DNA from: Austropuccinia psidii
Taxonomy: Eukaryota; Basidiomycota; Pucciniomycetes; Pucciniales; Sphaerophragmiaceae
NCBI GenBank assembly: GCA_023105745.1
Contig: JALGQZ010000008.1
Location: 51,388,618-51,452,617 of the forward strand
Reading direction: 5' to 3'
DNA length: 64,000 nt
The notes beneath the pieces are model-generated. The model did no database searches, was not told where the DNA came from, and saw nothing but the letters and a program-made list of their open reading frames with translations. Positions within the stretch are counted from its first letter, which is position 1. Each line of letters opens with the position of its first letter. The translations under genes were made by a program, and so were the position numbers. Shown piece by piece: positions 35,960 through 46,573 of this stretch.

Positions 35960-38248
35960 ATGTCATCTTTCAAGTCACATAAATCCCGTTCAGGTTCTGT
36001 TCATGACTCAGATAGTGAATCTAGCATAGAATATGTTCCAACACAGTCACCATTGAGTCCCAACATTCCTCTCACAGCCCCTATCGCATCCTCAATGAAT
36101 GTATCAGGTCTTAACATTGATGTGGGCAATCCAAAGGCTCCAACTTCAAGCACTTGGTCGATCCCAAATATTTCTGTCACTCTAATTCCCCCGAATCCCA
36201 CTAATACACAAACGCATGTGTCTCAGGGGCCAGAAGGCACACCTCAAATCTCATCACACGCTAATCCCCAATCAAAATTTCCACGTGTGTTCCTCCTTAA
36301 TCCCGGTTGGAATCCAGTCGCATCCCAGGATCCCTTTGGCCAAAGTAAACAGCCAACCCTCAATATTCCATCAGGATCTCAGGTTCATGTGGGTGATGAA
36401 AGGCGCGTGGATGGGGGGCGACGAAAAAGACCATTGGAGAATGTAACTTGGAGTGGTCTGTCGGAGGGAAATCCAGGATTGACGCTTCATCAAAGTAAGT
36501 CATTTTAATTTCGGAGTATAACCTTTTTCACCATTTGATATGTTTGTTTCATGGGTTAGATATGGCACCTAAAGGCAAGTCAGTCCGATCTCAGCAGCCA
36601 ATTGAAGATTGTGAGTGACCAGTGTTCATTAATTTTTTGATGTGTTAACTAATGATGTGCATGGCAGGTGATGAACTTTATGCATCTTCACCTCTGGTCC
36701 ATAAAGAGAAAGTCACTGGACGTCATCATCCATATGCCTCCAAACCAAGAACATCTCATGCCAGTTCATCAAGAGAAAAAATGGTGGATGATGAGGATGA
36801 GAACATGTCTCCAACTCAAATGGAAACAAATGAGGAACCAAGGAGTGACAATTTCACGGCGCATGAGCATGGCACTCAGTCAAATAATGAGTTCACCCAT
36901 CCTCAAATGTCCCTTGCCCAGAGTATGCTTGAACAATTCAAGGTCAGACAGAAAAGGAACCAGGCTCGTAAAGCTCACAATGTGGCGAAACGTGCAAGCC
37001 AGAAGGAGCAACAAAAATGGCTGAAAGCAGAACTTCCAGAGAATGTCCATGGAATGAGATCAGCAGTACATGCACATTGCCTGTTCCTACTCAAAGTTAG
37101 GGAAAAGGATTTTTCCTCACTACCAGCACCACCAAGCACAGAAGAGCATGAAATTGCAATTCAAGTGGCTGGTCATCTCGGATATGTGCCCAAGGATGTT
37201 TGCAATGAGCCATCAACACAGGTTCAGTCTCAGGGTTTCCAAAGCAAAATGAGCTTCACAAGTTAGGACTAAAGCGATTCACTTGGGACTGGGAGAGCTC
37301 ATGGCAACATCCGTTTAATGAGCTGATGTCTATGGTGTTTTACCGTACATTCCGTCTTGCACTGGTCAGCACCGAGTATCATCATTACTGTTGGAACAAG
37401 GATCATAATAACTATGGGGTCGTGGCGGCTTTAATGGAGCGATATTTCACTTATTTGAAAAGAGAATGGAAGTCTATTCAAAAGGATGCCGAGTATTTGG
37501 TTAAAAAGAAGGAGAATCAAAAGCTCGCGAAGATTTGTCAAAGGGTTAGTTAATGTATCTCTTCTTCATTGTGAGCAAAGACTGATGATGATCTACTTGA
37601 TTATGTGCAGACCTGTGAGCGCCGTCTTGAATGGTGTGATATGGCTAAATTTCCCATCCTAGCATCACAATTCAATGACCCTCGAGTATGTTCAGATACT
37701 GAGGAGGTACTGGAAAATGGCCATCAAGTTTACCGGAAAGTGGGATTACGCTGGCGCTCCCAGTTATTTAATGAATTGGTATTAAAAATGGATCGAGACA
37801 TAGAGTTTTGTAATCGCATTAAAAAAAAGGGTAAAAAAACTATTGATAGATTGCCATAATTATGATCGACAGATGATGGTGATATTCCGGAAGGCTTATC
37901 ATTTCAGGTATTTGATCAAGATTGGCTCAAAGGCTGTAGTAAGATGCAGACTAGCGCCCTCAAAATACTTGACATGCCAGTTATTAGGCCGAATGGTGAT
38001 GCTCTGCAATAACTTAGTAATATAAATGTATAGCACCGTTACAAATTATCATTTTGTGAATTATTTGTGCAGGTGTAATACAATCTGAGTATGATTTCTT
38101 AAATATGTCAGAATATAGACAATATGAATTGGAATGTATCACCGTCTCCCTTAGAAATAAGACTCTATTGCTCATTTTCATTGAGGAAATATTGAAGGAG
38201 TTCGATCCAACTCATGGTGTTCATAATTGTGGACCTATGCCAGGGTGA
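35960..38248 (+). pseudogene. multi-exon partner gene of the Tnp2 element, unknown function
   Basis: Predicted exons 35960-36494, 36560-36610, 36668-37544, 37611-37995 and 38073-38248, with GT-AG introns of 57-77 bp; phases fit at the junctions checked. The N-terminal 180 residues are Ser/Pro-rich and disordered. The middle is basic and Gln-rich (KVRQKRNQARKAHNVAKRASQKEQQKW). The C-terminal part (FTWDWESSWQHPFNELM, TCERRLEWCDM, VYRKVGLRWRSQLFNEL, EGLSFQVFDQDWL) resembles a repeated family of rust hypothetical proteins. An apparent one-base shift lies near 37230 and another near 37855, so this copy is broken. It is transcribed away from the transposase, which suggests a second protein of the same element. 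Confidence 0.6.
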
Positions 38249-38331
38249 ACAAGAGTTATCAACTTGGTCAAACACAAATTATATAATATCAGTAAGGCTC
38301 ACGCAGTTAATGATTTTTTCTTTTCTTGGAC

Positions 38332-40732
38332 CTATTGGTGTTTGGAAAATGGCATTTCCATAAGGCAGGATTTTAGAATAGCAATACAATTAGGGTCAAA
38401 GATGATCTTGGAAGGTACCTTCCGCATGTTGACCTCAACTGAATGAGGAGTGATATAGTGGATGACCTTTACAGGTTGTTGTTGGCCAATACAATGGAGT
38501 CGATCAACAGCCTGAGCCTCAATGGCTGGGTTCCAATTGGGCTCCTGGAAATGTGGATGTCAGGGGCCGCAAATCAGGGCAGAATTTTGGGGGTCCCCTC
38601 ACCATTAAATAGACCGTATTAGCACAAGTTATATTGAGGCCAGTTCCAGCTGCGGCAATGGATGAAATCAGGACTTCACATTCAGGATTATTGAAGAAAT
38701 TCTCCAGTGCCTTCTCCTGTGCTCGTGCTGTAATTGTTCCATCAATTCGTGCTGAAAGGATAGAGTGATGGGCAAGTGCAATACCAATTCTACAATATGA
38801 AAAAGTCAGATGGATTCAATTGGTAATGGATGCATATTAGAATTAACGCACAAATCTAGAAATCGGGTCCATTGGGTATAAACCACTGATTTGGTTGGAC
38901 CACACCTTGTTTGTTTGTTCTTCATTAAGCTTTGTAGGAGGTGTGCAATTTTACTACTCATCATGCATGTTTCCACATCCACAATAGTTCATGTGATTCT
39001 TGGGGAGTTATCCTGAGTGCTCCTGCCCTCGTGGTCTTCCAAGTCTGCCTCTGCAATTGTGTTAAGCATGATGTGATGGTTACAACATATTCGCAGCTTA
39101 TTAATATTTCTGAAAAATTCTCCTGGTCCTTTCCTTTTGGATGATAGGAATTCTTCATATAATATGGAATATTCTTGCTGCATGGTCGGGTTGAGTGGGA
39201 GCAGCTCATAATGATGGCTAATAGTGGGGAGGGATTCGAGATGTGTGGTTTTGGTGCGGCGCAAACTTAAATGCCGCAATGCCAAATGCAAGATATCATT
39301 GCAACCTTTGGAAAGACTACTCAGGATGAATGGTGACCAGTTATCTTGTTCGGCACTCTGGGGTTGAGTGATGAATGATATTATGCCCAAAAGGTCATAA
39401 ATGGTGTTGTGAATAGGTGTGCCCGTTAAACATATTCGACAGGATGAAAGGAGGCTATTAATGGCACGGTGAGTGGCAGTGTATTGAGAGCGAATATAGC
39501 TATAAGATGGGGCAAGGGTTATTGGATATAAAAGGTAATTTGAATCATTTAAGATCAGACACTCACTGTGCTTCATCCAAAATTATACGATGAGAATTGA
39601 TTTGAAAAATGAATGATGTAGAGGTATGGGTTTGCTTAAATTCTTGGGTGATAGTATTGTAAGAAGTGATGATGATATCATATTTTAAGATGTCATCTTT
39701 GGATAATGAGTGACGAGTGGGACCATGGTAGATTTTGGAATGCAGCGCTCCAGCCTGAGCATGCTTGGATATTTCTGATTTCCAGTTGGTAATTAAGCGA
39801 GGGGGGCAGATGATCATGGTGGGCGTGGAGCGATGGGGGTTTGCAATCATCCGCTCCTTGGAGGTACCAATTAGAGCAATGGCCTGAATGGTTTTACCTA
39901 ATCCCATATCATCCGCGAGCAGTCCCCCAAGAGGGGTATTGGTCGAAAGGGATTCAAATGAGCTAACGACCCTGTTTGTAATGATGTGCCTGGCATTGAG
40001 AGTGAATCCTGGGGGTGAGGTGGCCCAAAGGTTACGGGCTGATTGGCCATTGGGGATTTCTCGATCCCAGAGAAAAGCTAGTCCGGTCTTTTGATGAGGG
40101 AGGAGGGGGGTTTGAATAATGGCATGGGGTGGGGTCATCATGGGGAGGTCTGATCCACTGGGTAATTGTATCAGTTTCTGCTTGGAAACCAATGATGAAA
40201 CAGCAGGATATGAAACTGGCGTCGAGCTTGAAGCGGGAAATGTCGGAGTGAAGAGTTGACATTTACTATGAGTATTACAGTCATATTCTTTGGGCATTTT
40301 AAGCTTGAAATCTTGTGTTTGAAAGCTTTCCATTATGAATAAAATGTTTGGATACCATGTGAAGAACATCAATGCTAGATTGGGTTTCTGAGATGAGGAG
40401 GGATCATTTGCATCAGTCATAAATACTCCCTCAACGAATAATATTTGAGAAGGATTGGATTGGCAATTTTCAATCCATGCCCCACCAGGACCACAGTGCA
40501 TGAACGTTTTTGGTGCCCCAAGGAATGGTATCAACATTTTGGAAAGGGTTCCAGGTAGAGAGCCAATAGCATGCTGGTGATTGGGGAGATAAACAAATAT
40601 GTTGTGTTGATTGTGCCATATGATAATCCAAGAAGCTAAGTGGGAATTCTCAGGATTTAAGGCTATATCACTATTTTTTGGAATACAAATATTAATCATC
40701 CCAATGCAAAGTGGTTGTGAAGGGGTTGACAT
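38332..40732 (-). pseudogene. SNF2-family (Rad5/HLTF-like) DNA-dependent ATPase
   Basis: Start at 40732 (MSTPSQPLCIGMIN). The ATPase core has LLPHQKTGLAFLWDRE, motif I GGLLADDMGLGKT, motif Ia MIICPPRLITNWKSEI, and motif II DEAH formed across an intron (39500-39566). SCRICLTGTPIHN and SLRRTKT follow. Helicase lobe 2 follows in exons split by introns 38790-38851 and 38545-38602: SVVYTQWTRFLDL, SARIDGT, EVLISSIAAAGTGLNIT, EPNWNPAIEAQAVDRLHCIGQ. The final stop is at 38332-38334. One in-frame TGA lies at 38989-38991; the frame continues on both sides. The product would remodel or translocate on chromatin DNA. No RING domain was seen, so the Rad5/HLTF placement is only by similarity of the core. 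Confidence 0.85.
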
Positions 40733-41098
40733 GATGGCTATTTTAAATTATTTGGGGACAGTCGGAAGTTATATCATCGGGAGGGGTTAGCTAAACAGAA
40801 TGAATACAAATAGGCGCAGATGGGGAACTTATATGAGAGGCAGCAATGGGGTCAAGGGGGGATGGCCTGTGGTTACGTGCATGGTCTTGATGGGGGTGGG
40901 CCTCTTGGGCTCATAATTTTCATATCCGATTTGGGGCATATATCAAGGCAAGGTGGCCAAAATGTGGGTGCACCAATATGACTTCTGGATCTGCAGCAAG
41001 GTACAAAACCCTTGGTGGAACAAGGTTGACATTAGCATATCCGAAATTGGGTGGGTTGTAGCAACTTATTGTGGAGGGCATATCAGAGGCATGCAGTC

Positions 41099-41124
41099 AT
41101 GTTCGCTGGTGTGACAGTGAACAT
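41099..41124. repeat. 26-bp imperfect palindrome, copy 2
   Basis: Arms ATGTTCGCTGGTG and TGACAGTGAACAT. Same outer pattern (ATGTTC...GAACAT) as copy 3, with a weaker core. Confidence 0.5.
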
Positions 41125-41238
41125 GGATGCATATATATCTTCCCCAGGTTAATTGTCGCACAGGGACCTACTGGGCAATGTTGGCCGTTTCAAAGGGCAA
41201 TCTCACTGTGGGGATGTTAGTGTGTGGGCGGGTGAGAT

Positions 41239-41264
41239 ATGTTCAGTGGCGTGCCACCGAACAT
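41239..41264. repeat. 26-bp imperfect palindrome, copy 3
   Basis: Arms ATGTTCAGTGGCG and TGCCACCGAACAT, with two mismatched arm positions. About 140 bp from copy 2. Confidence 0.65.
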
Positions 41265-42460
41265 GACTTTGGTTTTGCGTGAAGTTTTTTGATGACTGAT
41301 TCCAACTAGGCTTCAGGGGGGGAAGTGTGGCATGATCAAACGGGGCACCGACCGTGAGGCATGATCCACATCTACATTCACCCCTATTGCATTTGAGGAG
41401 GCTACTATTCCCCAGAGATTGGGATGACGGTCTTTGCCTCACAAGTGTACAAAACTCCGGAGAAAGAGGCCACTCACCCAAGGGAATTTCTGGCTGCAAG
41501 CCAGGTGCCACAACTTGGGCGGGGCATGTGAGAACGTGAAGAAAATTACCCGCGGTGGGAGATACCCATGCAAACATAACCAGCCTCAGCAATCATAGGC
41601 TGGGATTATTCTAATGTGGATGAGGCTGAAGCAAATCCACACTGATTGGCCTCAGGTTTCCACGTCCAAGCAGGTGAGCGTCTGCAGTCAAGCTGACCAC
41701 CCAACCAAGAAACTAGCCGGTCGGAGCACTGGCAGTAAAATGTCTTCCAGGCGTGTGAAAGTTGCCTGTGTATGACCCGTTGGGGGGTGCGTATGAAAGC
41801 GTGTGGCTGCCCGACAATGAGCACGCCAACAAACAAGCAGGGCCAGTGATTGTTGGCCCCGACAATGGCACCGGAGTGAATCCACTGTTTGTGTATTACC
41901 CAAATAATAAGTCATCCCATTATGACCCACTTTCATTAACTCGGATTACACCCGCGTCTATGCCATTGTTAGGCAGAGCTCTCCAAAAAGGTGCACCAAA
42001 GGGATGCAGTTGAGATATATGACTCAATGGCTTGACGTGATTTTCATGTTACATTGCTGAACAGCTTTTGCTCTGCCCTGCAGCATACATTTACAAAGGT
42101 GTACTGCGTACTACAGTGTTGGCTGTACAGATTAGGAAGTTGTAATACTACTTGAGCCTGCATGCATATAGCGAATGTGCATGCACCTTCCGATTGTTTG
42201 CATATACGTAGCTCATGTGCCACATGCTCAGCATTGCATTTCACCCGATTTGCACACGCAAGCTGAGCATGTCATGGTCAAAAGCACCGTGTGAAAGTGC
42301 TCAGTAAAGCCATGGAATGAACTTTTTTTGCAATAGTTCATTGGAAGGCTCAGTTTGGAGCACTTCACCAAAGCGTGTGAAATGCTGCACCTGGCTGAAA
42401 CGTCACCCAATGCTGTGCCAAATGCTCAGATTGTGGGCATACAAAAACGACTGAGCAATG

Positions 42461-43170
42461 GCTCAGCATGGTGCATTTCATATTGTTATATCACTTGTTC
42501 AATTACTGTGCAATTAAAATTTTCAGCCACTGAGCATTTCAATTATGACCCAAAAGCAAACCTGAGCAATGGGTCGAGGCAAGCTCACGCTGTATTCACT
42601 TGCCTTACAGCCCCCCCTTTGTTCAAAGACTATCACCAGGCCATACGGCCGGTGATCTTGCCGCGGTCACTTGTGACCCAATGCACCGGGTGCATTTCTG
42701 CATGGGTCACTTGTGCATTGCACCCACAATGCACATTCAACAAGGGCCTCACGACCACCCTCCCGGGGGATCGGGTGGCTATTTAAGGAAAGAAAGGGGA
42801 TTTGACTCAGCTTGACAATTTAATAAATTGCAATACTCAGCGGTGCATTTGATATTGTTATATCAATTGTTCAATTACTGTGCAATTAAAATGTTCAGCC
42901 ACTGAGCATTTCAATTATGACCCGAAAGCAAACCTGAGCAATGAGTCGAGGCAAGCTCACGCTGTATTCACTTGTCTTACAGCCCCCCCTTTGTTCAAAG
43001 ACTATCACCAGGCCATAAGGCCGGTGATCTTGCCGCGGTCACTTGTGCATTGCACCCACAATGCACATTCAATAAGGGCCTCACGACGACCCTCCTGGGT
43101 GATCGGGTGGCAATTTAAGGAAACAACGGGGATTTGACTCAGCTTGACAATTCAATAAATTGCAATACTC
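42461..43170 (+). repeat. tandem direct duplication (about 374 + 335 bp)
   Basis: Unit 1 (42461-42835) and unit 2 (42836-43170) both run from CTCAG..GGTGCATTT through TTCAATTACTGTGCAATTAA to CAATACTCAG. They differ by a few substitutions. A block of about 38 bp flanked by CACTTGTG repeats is missing from unit 2. Each unit ends with a TATA-like stretch (CTATTTAAGG at 42779 and CAATTTAAGG near 43110) about 200-500 bp before the proline-rich gene. Confidence 0.85.
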
Positions 43171-43289
43171 AGCCAGACCCCCATTGTTCTTCTTCCTCAC
43201 GTGAGCATTTCACTTCTCAGTTGCAGCATTCGCTGAGACTCAGCTTCAATTTTGCCCACACGCCTTGAAGCTGTTTCTCTTCACGCAAT

Positions 43290-44159
43290 AATACTGACTT
43301 TTTTCCATTACTCATAGAACAAAACCCTCCGAATCCCCCCGACATGACTCTCCCGTTCCTAGTTTGCCTCGCGAGCAAACCCCCCGGCAACCCACTCCAG
43401 GCCCGAGTGGCACCCGATGGTCTGAGGAATTATTCCGCGGTAAGCAGCCAAAGTTTCATTTCATTTTCACTTTCACTTTTGAGTCGAGTGAACTGACTCT
43501 TACTCCTTTTCTAGAACCCTCCCGAACGGAAGAGCCACCTATTCCTGGCCCGAGTCCATCTTCCCAACCACCTGAGGACGATACGACTCGTGAGCCAGAA
43601 CCTGAGGTGGCTCCTACGCAATCCACGGAGGAACCTTATGGTAACTCACCCCTTCTTTCTCTTCAATCCATATCCACTTTTCCTCATTTTTTCTTCGACC
43701 GTCTCCAGATCGTCCCGCCACTCCTCGCTCGATCATCATCATTGACGATACGCCCGTCGGATCACCCCATCCCCCTTCTTCTTCACCGACACCACCATCT
43801 TCCCCTCCTCTCCTACCCCAGTTCCTTCCCAGGATCTCCCTCCCATTGCCCCCGAGAAGCCAACAACCTCCTCCCCCCCGGTGCCAAGCTCCTCTCATTC
43901 CCACGATGACGCTCGCCAGGAATTCACCGACCTGCGACCGACCCTAATGATTCCTCGAGCCATTGTCCACGAATCCATCAACCGAATCTTGTTGGAGCAT
44001 CGCCGCTTGCTCCACATGATTCCTTTCGTGGATGCAACTCATCGAAATGAGATGCACCGGGAATTCAGGGACAAACTAAACTCCCTTCTTGCCCAGGCAC
44101 TGGAGGCTTATCCAAAGGAGGACATAACCAGGATAGTCTCCAAATTCCTCGAAAAATAA
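43290..44159 (+). CDS. proline-rich hypothetical gene with introns
   Basis: Coding signal follows a possible acceptor (CTCATAG) near 43317: KPSESPRHDSPVPSLPREQT, then PTPGPSGTRWSEELFR. A GTAAGC...TTTTCTAG intron (43440-43514) leads to EPSRTEEPPIPGPSPSSQ. A second intron (GTAACT...CTCCAG, 43640-43709) leads to DRPATPRSIIIIDDTPVG. After a one-base frame change the C-terminal exon reads QEFTDLRPTLMIPRAIVHE, ending VSKFLEK at 44159. The N-terminal half is disordered and acidic; the C-terminal 90 residues look alpha-helical. No family recognised and the first exon is uncertain. It may be a gene of a mobile element. Confidence 0.45.
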
Positions 44160-44590
44160 AAATTTAAAAAAAATAATCCCATTATTTCCACTTTTTATCA
44201 GTTGTAATACATTCTTTTAAATAAATTATCATTTGTAATCAATTATTATTATGTTCAAATTCTATTACATTCTTTGTTCACGTAAAAATTACTTATTTCC
44301 TCCTTAGAGAAAAACCCTGATTGCATGAGAATTATTTTTGTAAGTGCCCCACCAAGAGTTGGAGTGAGTATTTGTTTTCGTGAACCTCTTTTTCTCAAAA
44401 TGCGCCAATAGTTGCCATTATCCTCTCCTATATTTTCTTCTTCCATGGTTTAGAGCCATATCCATTCTTAACTGTAAAAAAGCGGGAGGTTCCCGTATGT
44501 GAGCAATCCAGTCCAGATTTGTGAAACACGGCCTTTCCTATGGTCACACGCTATTAATCTTACTCATGTATTGAATTGTTTAAATTGTCT
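44160..44590. other. non-coding AT-rich spacer
   Basis: Follows the proline-rich gene, with A-rich sequence consistent with a 3' UTR. No gene or repeat of note. Confidence 0.4.
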
Positions 44591-45065
44591 GGAACCTTCA
44601 CAAGCGTAAGGATTGGCGTGTGACTTGTCTGGAGCCTGCACAGGCGTAAGAATTGGCGTGTCAATTTTTGGGAGCCTGCACAGGCGTAAGGATCGGCGTG
44701 TGAATTGTTGGGAGCCTGCACAGGCGTAAGAATTGGCGTGTGAATTGTTGGGAGCCTGCACAGGCGTAAGAATTGGCGTGTGAATTCTCGGGATCCTGCA
44801 CAGGCCAAGAAATTTTCAGCATTGTGGGGAACCCTCACAAGCGTAAGGATTGGCGTGTGAATTGTCAAAAGCCTGTACAGGCGTAAGGAATTTTTAGCAT
44901 TTTTGGGAACCTTCACAAGCGTAAGGATTGGCATGTAAATTTTCGGGAGCCTGCACAGGCGTAAGGATTGGCGTGTGTAGCGTCGGCACCCCCCATAGGC
45001 GTAAGGAACTTTTAGCATTTGCGGAACCTGCACAAGCATAAGGATTCGCGTGTGAAGCATCGGCA
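44591..45065. repeat. 40-bp minisatellite, about 11-12 units
   Basis: Unit GGAGCCTGCACAGGCGTAAG followed by AATTGGCGTGTGAATTGTTG, with starts at 44591, 44631, 44671, 44711, 44751 and 44791. More divergent units continue to about 45065, some carrying a TTTTAGCATTT variant. Long minus-strand open frames here (44560-45180) are products of the repeat: 40 is not a multiple of 3, so the frame cycles through all three readings of a stop-free unit. Confidence 0.9.
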
Positions 45066-45094
45066 TCCTGGACAATAGCAACAAACCAGGACAG

Positions 45095-45120
45095 ATGTAC
45101 GATGGCATGCCACCGTACAT
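45095..45120. repeat. 26-bp near-perfect palindrome, copy 4
   Basis: Arms ATGTACGATGGCA and TGCCACCGTACAT differ at one position. The best copy in the window, just 3' of the TET/JBP-like gene. Confidence 0.75.
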
Positions 45121-45244
45121 AATCCACTTCACCCCTTTTTCATGTGAGACACCCCATCTCCCGCACTCGAATCCATCCAATCCTGGTGTATATTGTCCTC
45201 TGCCTTACCCCACCATTACTTACCCAACCCACATGCAAATCTCC

Positions 45245-46573
45245 TCATTCTTTGAATCGGCATGAGATTGTATTACCATCCCTGATTTCATAGCCCGCTC
45301 TCTCGCCAATCTCATAATAGCCATGGTTTTTTTGCCGCATTGTTTTTTCTAACCTGCTTGAGCATTGTGAGGACATACCCACTAGTGTTGTGCTTTTGTT
45401 GTCCTGTGCTGGCTCAGTATAATGAACAAATGTACTACTGGCCCACACTACCTGAATGAGCCCATGACATGCGGATAGATCAATCCAAAAATGCTCATTT
45501 AGGAAAATCAATTTTCCCCCTGTACACCGCTTTGACGCATCTCTTTGAATTCGGCCGGTCCGCTTATCAGCTTGAAACCACCATCCCGAAGCATACAGCG
45601 ATGCATCCTTATCAACATGAGGTGCGTTTTTGAATCAATTCATGGTGAAAGTGAGTGCGGAAGCGAACTCGAATGCACCCTGATTTGCTGGAATATTTCC
45701 TTCATAGTTGACTTGATCAAAAGACGCAACCCCCAATGAATTGTAGAAATTTTGAATCTTCTCAAATAAATTATCCCCAACATATCGTAAGGATTGACCT
45801 AGAATGCAACCCACCGAGCTAAGATTGGCACCTCAGTTCCGCCATTCATCTTTTTCGTTTTCAATTTTCCCGACACTTCCATACAGACCAAATTGTTCAT
45901 TCTTGGTGCTGCATTTGCGCCACCCAATCGCGAACATAAATCCCTCCAGTAATGCTCCATTGGTTGCAATCGGGTCGGTGAATCTCTTTTTGCGAAATAA
46001 GGATTGTGATAATTCATCCCATTGATTGACCTCGACTTCACTCATTGTTGTGAATGGTCGGAATTCGACAAGGGCAATGAGTAATCTGGTTGAAGAGAAA
46101 ATTGCCACACGGCCAAAGTGAATGCGTTTGATCTGATTGACATCCACAACCCTCCGAATTTCACTTGGGGTCATATTTGCTGATACTGGCATTGATATTT
46201 GTGCTGTTGGGCGAGAGGAGGAAAACAACCTATTCATTTGGCTCGTTTTGCGCTCATTTGTCTTTTGGGATCTGCTACTATTCCCAAGTGGTTGAGGGAT
46301 CACTATGTGTTGAAGCACACAAGATATCAGATACTGCCAAGGAGCTTTCTTCGGCACACATCCTTGAACTTCCCTGTTGGAGCCCACATGACATTGGCAC
46401 AATCTGAACCGAATAAAGCCAATGTTCTTCCGTGGGGCCCAATGAGGGTGCCACATAAATGTGGAAGCATATATACACTGAGATTAAGCGAGCAACTCAC
46501 ACTTTCCTTCCTCAGCCCGACGCTTTCTGGCGAGTTCCCTTTTACGCTCTTTTCCTTTTTTCGTGAATGGCAT
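45245..46573 (-). pseudogene. TET/JBP-like 2OG-Fe(II) dioxygenase
   Basis: One minus-strand frame from 46456 to the TGA at 45245. A likely first exon lies at 46573 (MPFTKKGKERKRELARKRRAEE) before an intron with an unresolved acceptor. Family landmarks: RVAIFSSTRLLIALVEFRPFTTM, FTDPIATNGALLEGFMFAIGWR, FEFASALTFTMN, the Fe-binding HxD in APHVDKDAS (45611-45619), the distal His in FVHYTEP (near 45423) and a 2-oxoglutarate-binding Arg in SSRLEKT. Such fungal enzymes are thought to oxidise 5-methylcytosine. TGA codons interrupt the frame at 45833-45835 and at 45635-45637, the latter where the family has Gly before FxNxPH. The frame is otherwise unbroken for 404 codons, so decay is recent or the stops are read through. 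Confidence 0.82.

Larger units (their letters stand above)
40733..42460. other. upstream region of the SNF2 gene, no gene called
   Basis: Moderate GC. Contains two palindrome copies (41099-41124, 41239-41264) and many TGCTCAG/CTGAGCA words from 42240 on. Short ORFs on both strands (for example 41203-41592 minus) have no recognisable domain. Confidence 0.4.

Noticed and set aside
31600..41300. CACTA-type terminal inverted repeats for the Tnp2 element
   Set aside because: I searched by eye for CACTR ends and a matching inverted copy and found no convincing pair.
41203..42410. Several ORFs of 60-130 codons on both strands
   Set aside because: Mutually overlapping, no motif, no splice context.
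44560..45180. 206-codon minus-strand ORF with leucine/proline repeats
   Set aside because: It is a by-product of a 40-bp minisatellite whose unit lacks stops in all three frames.
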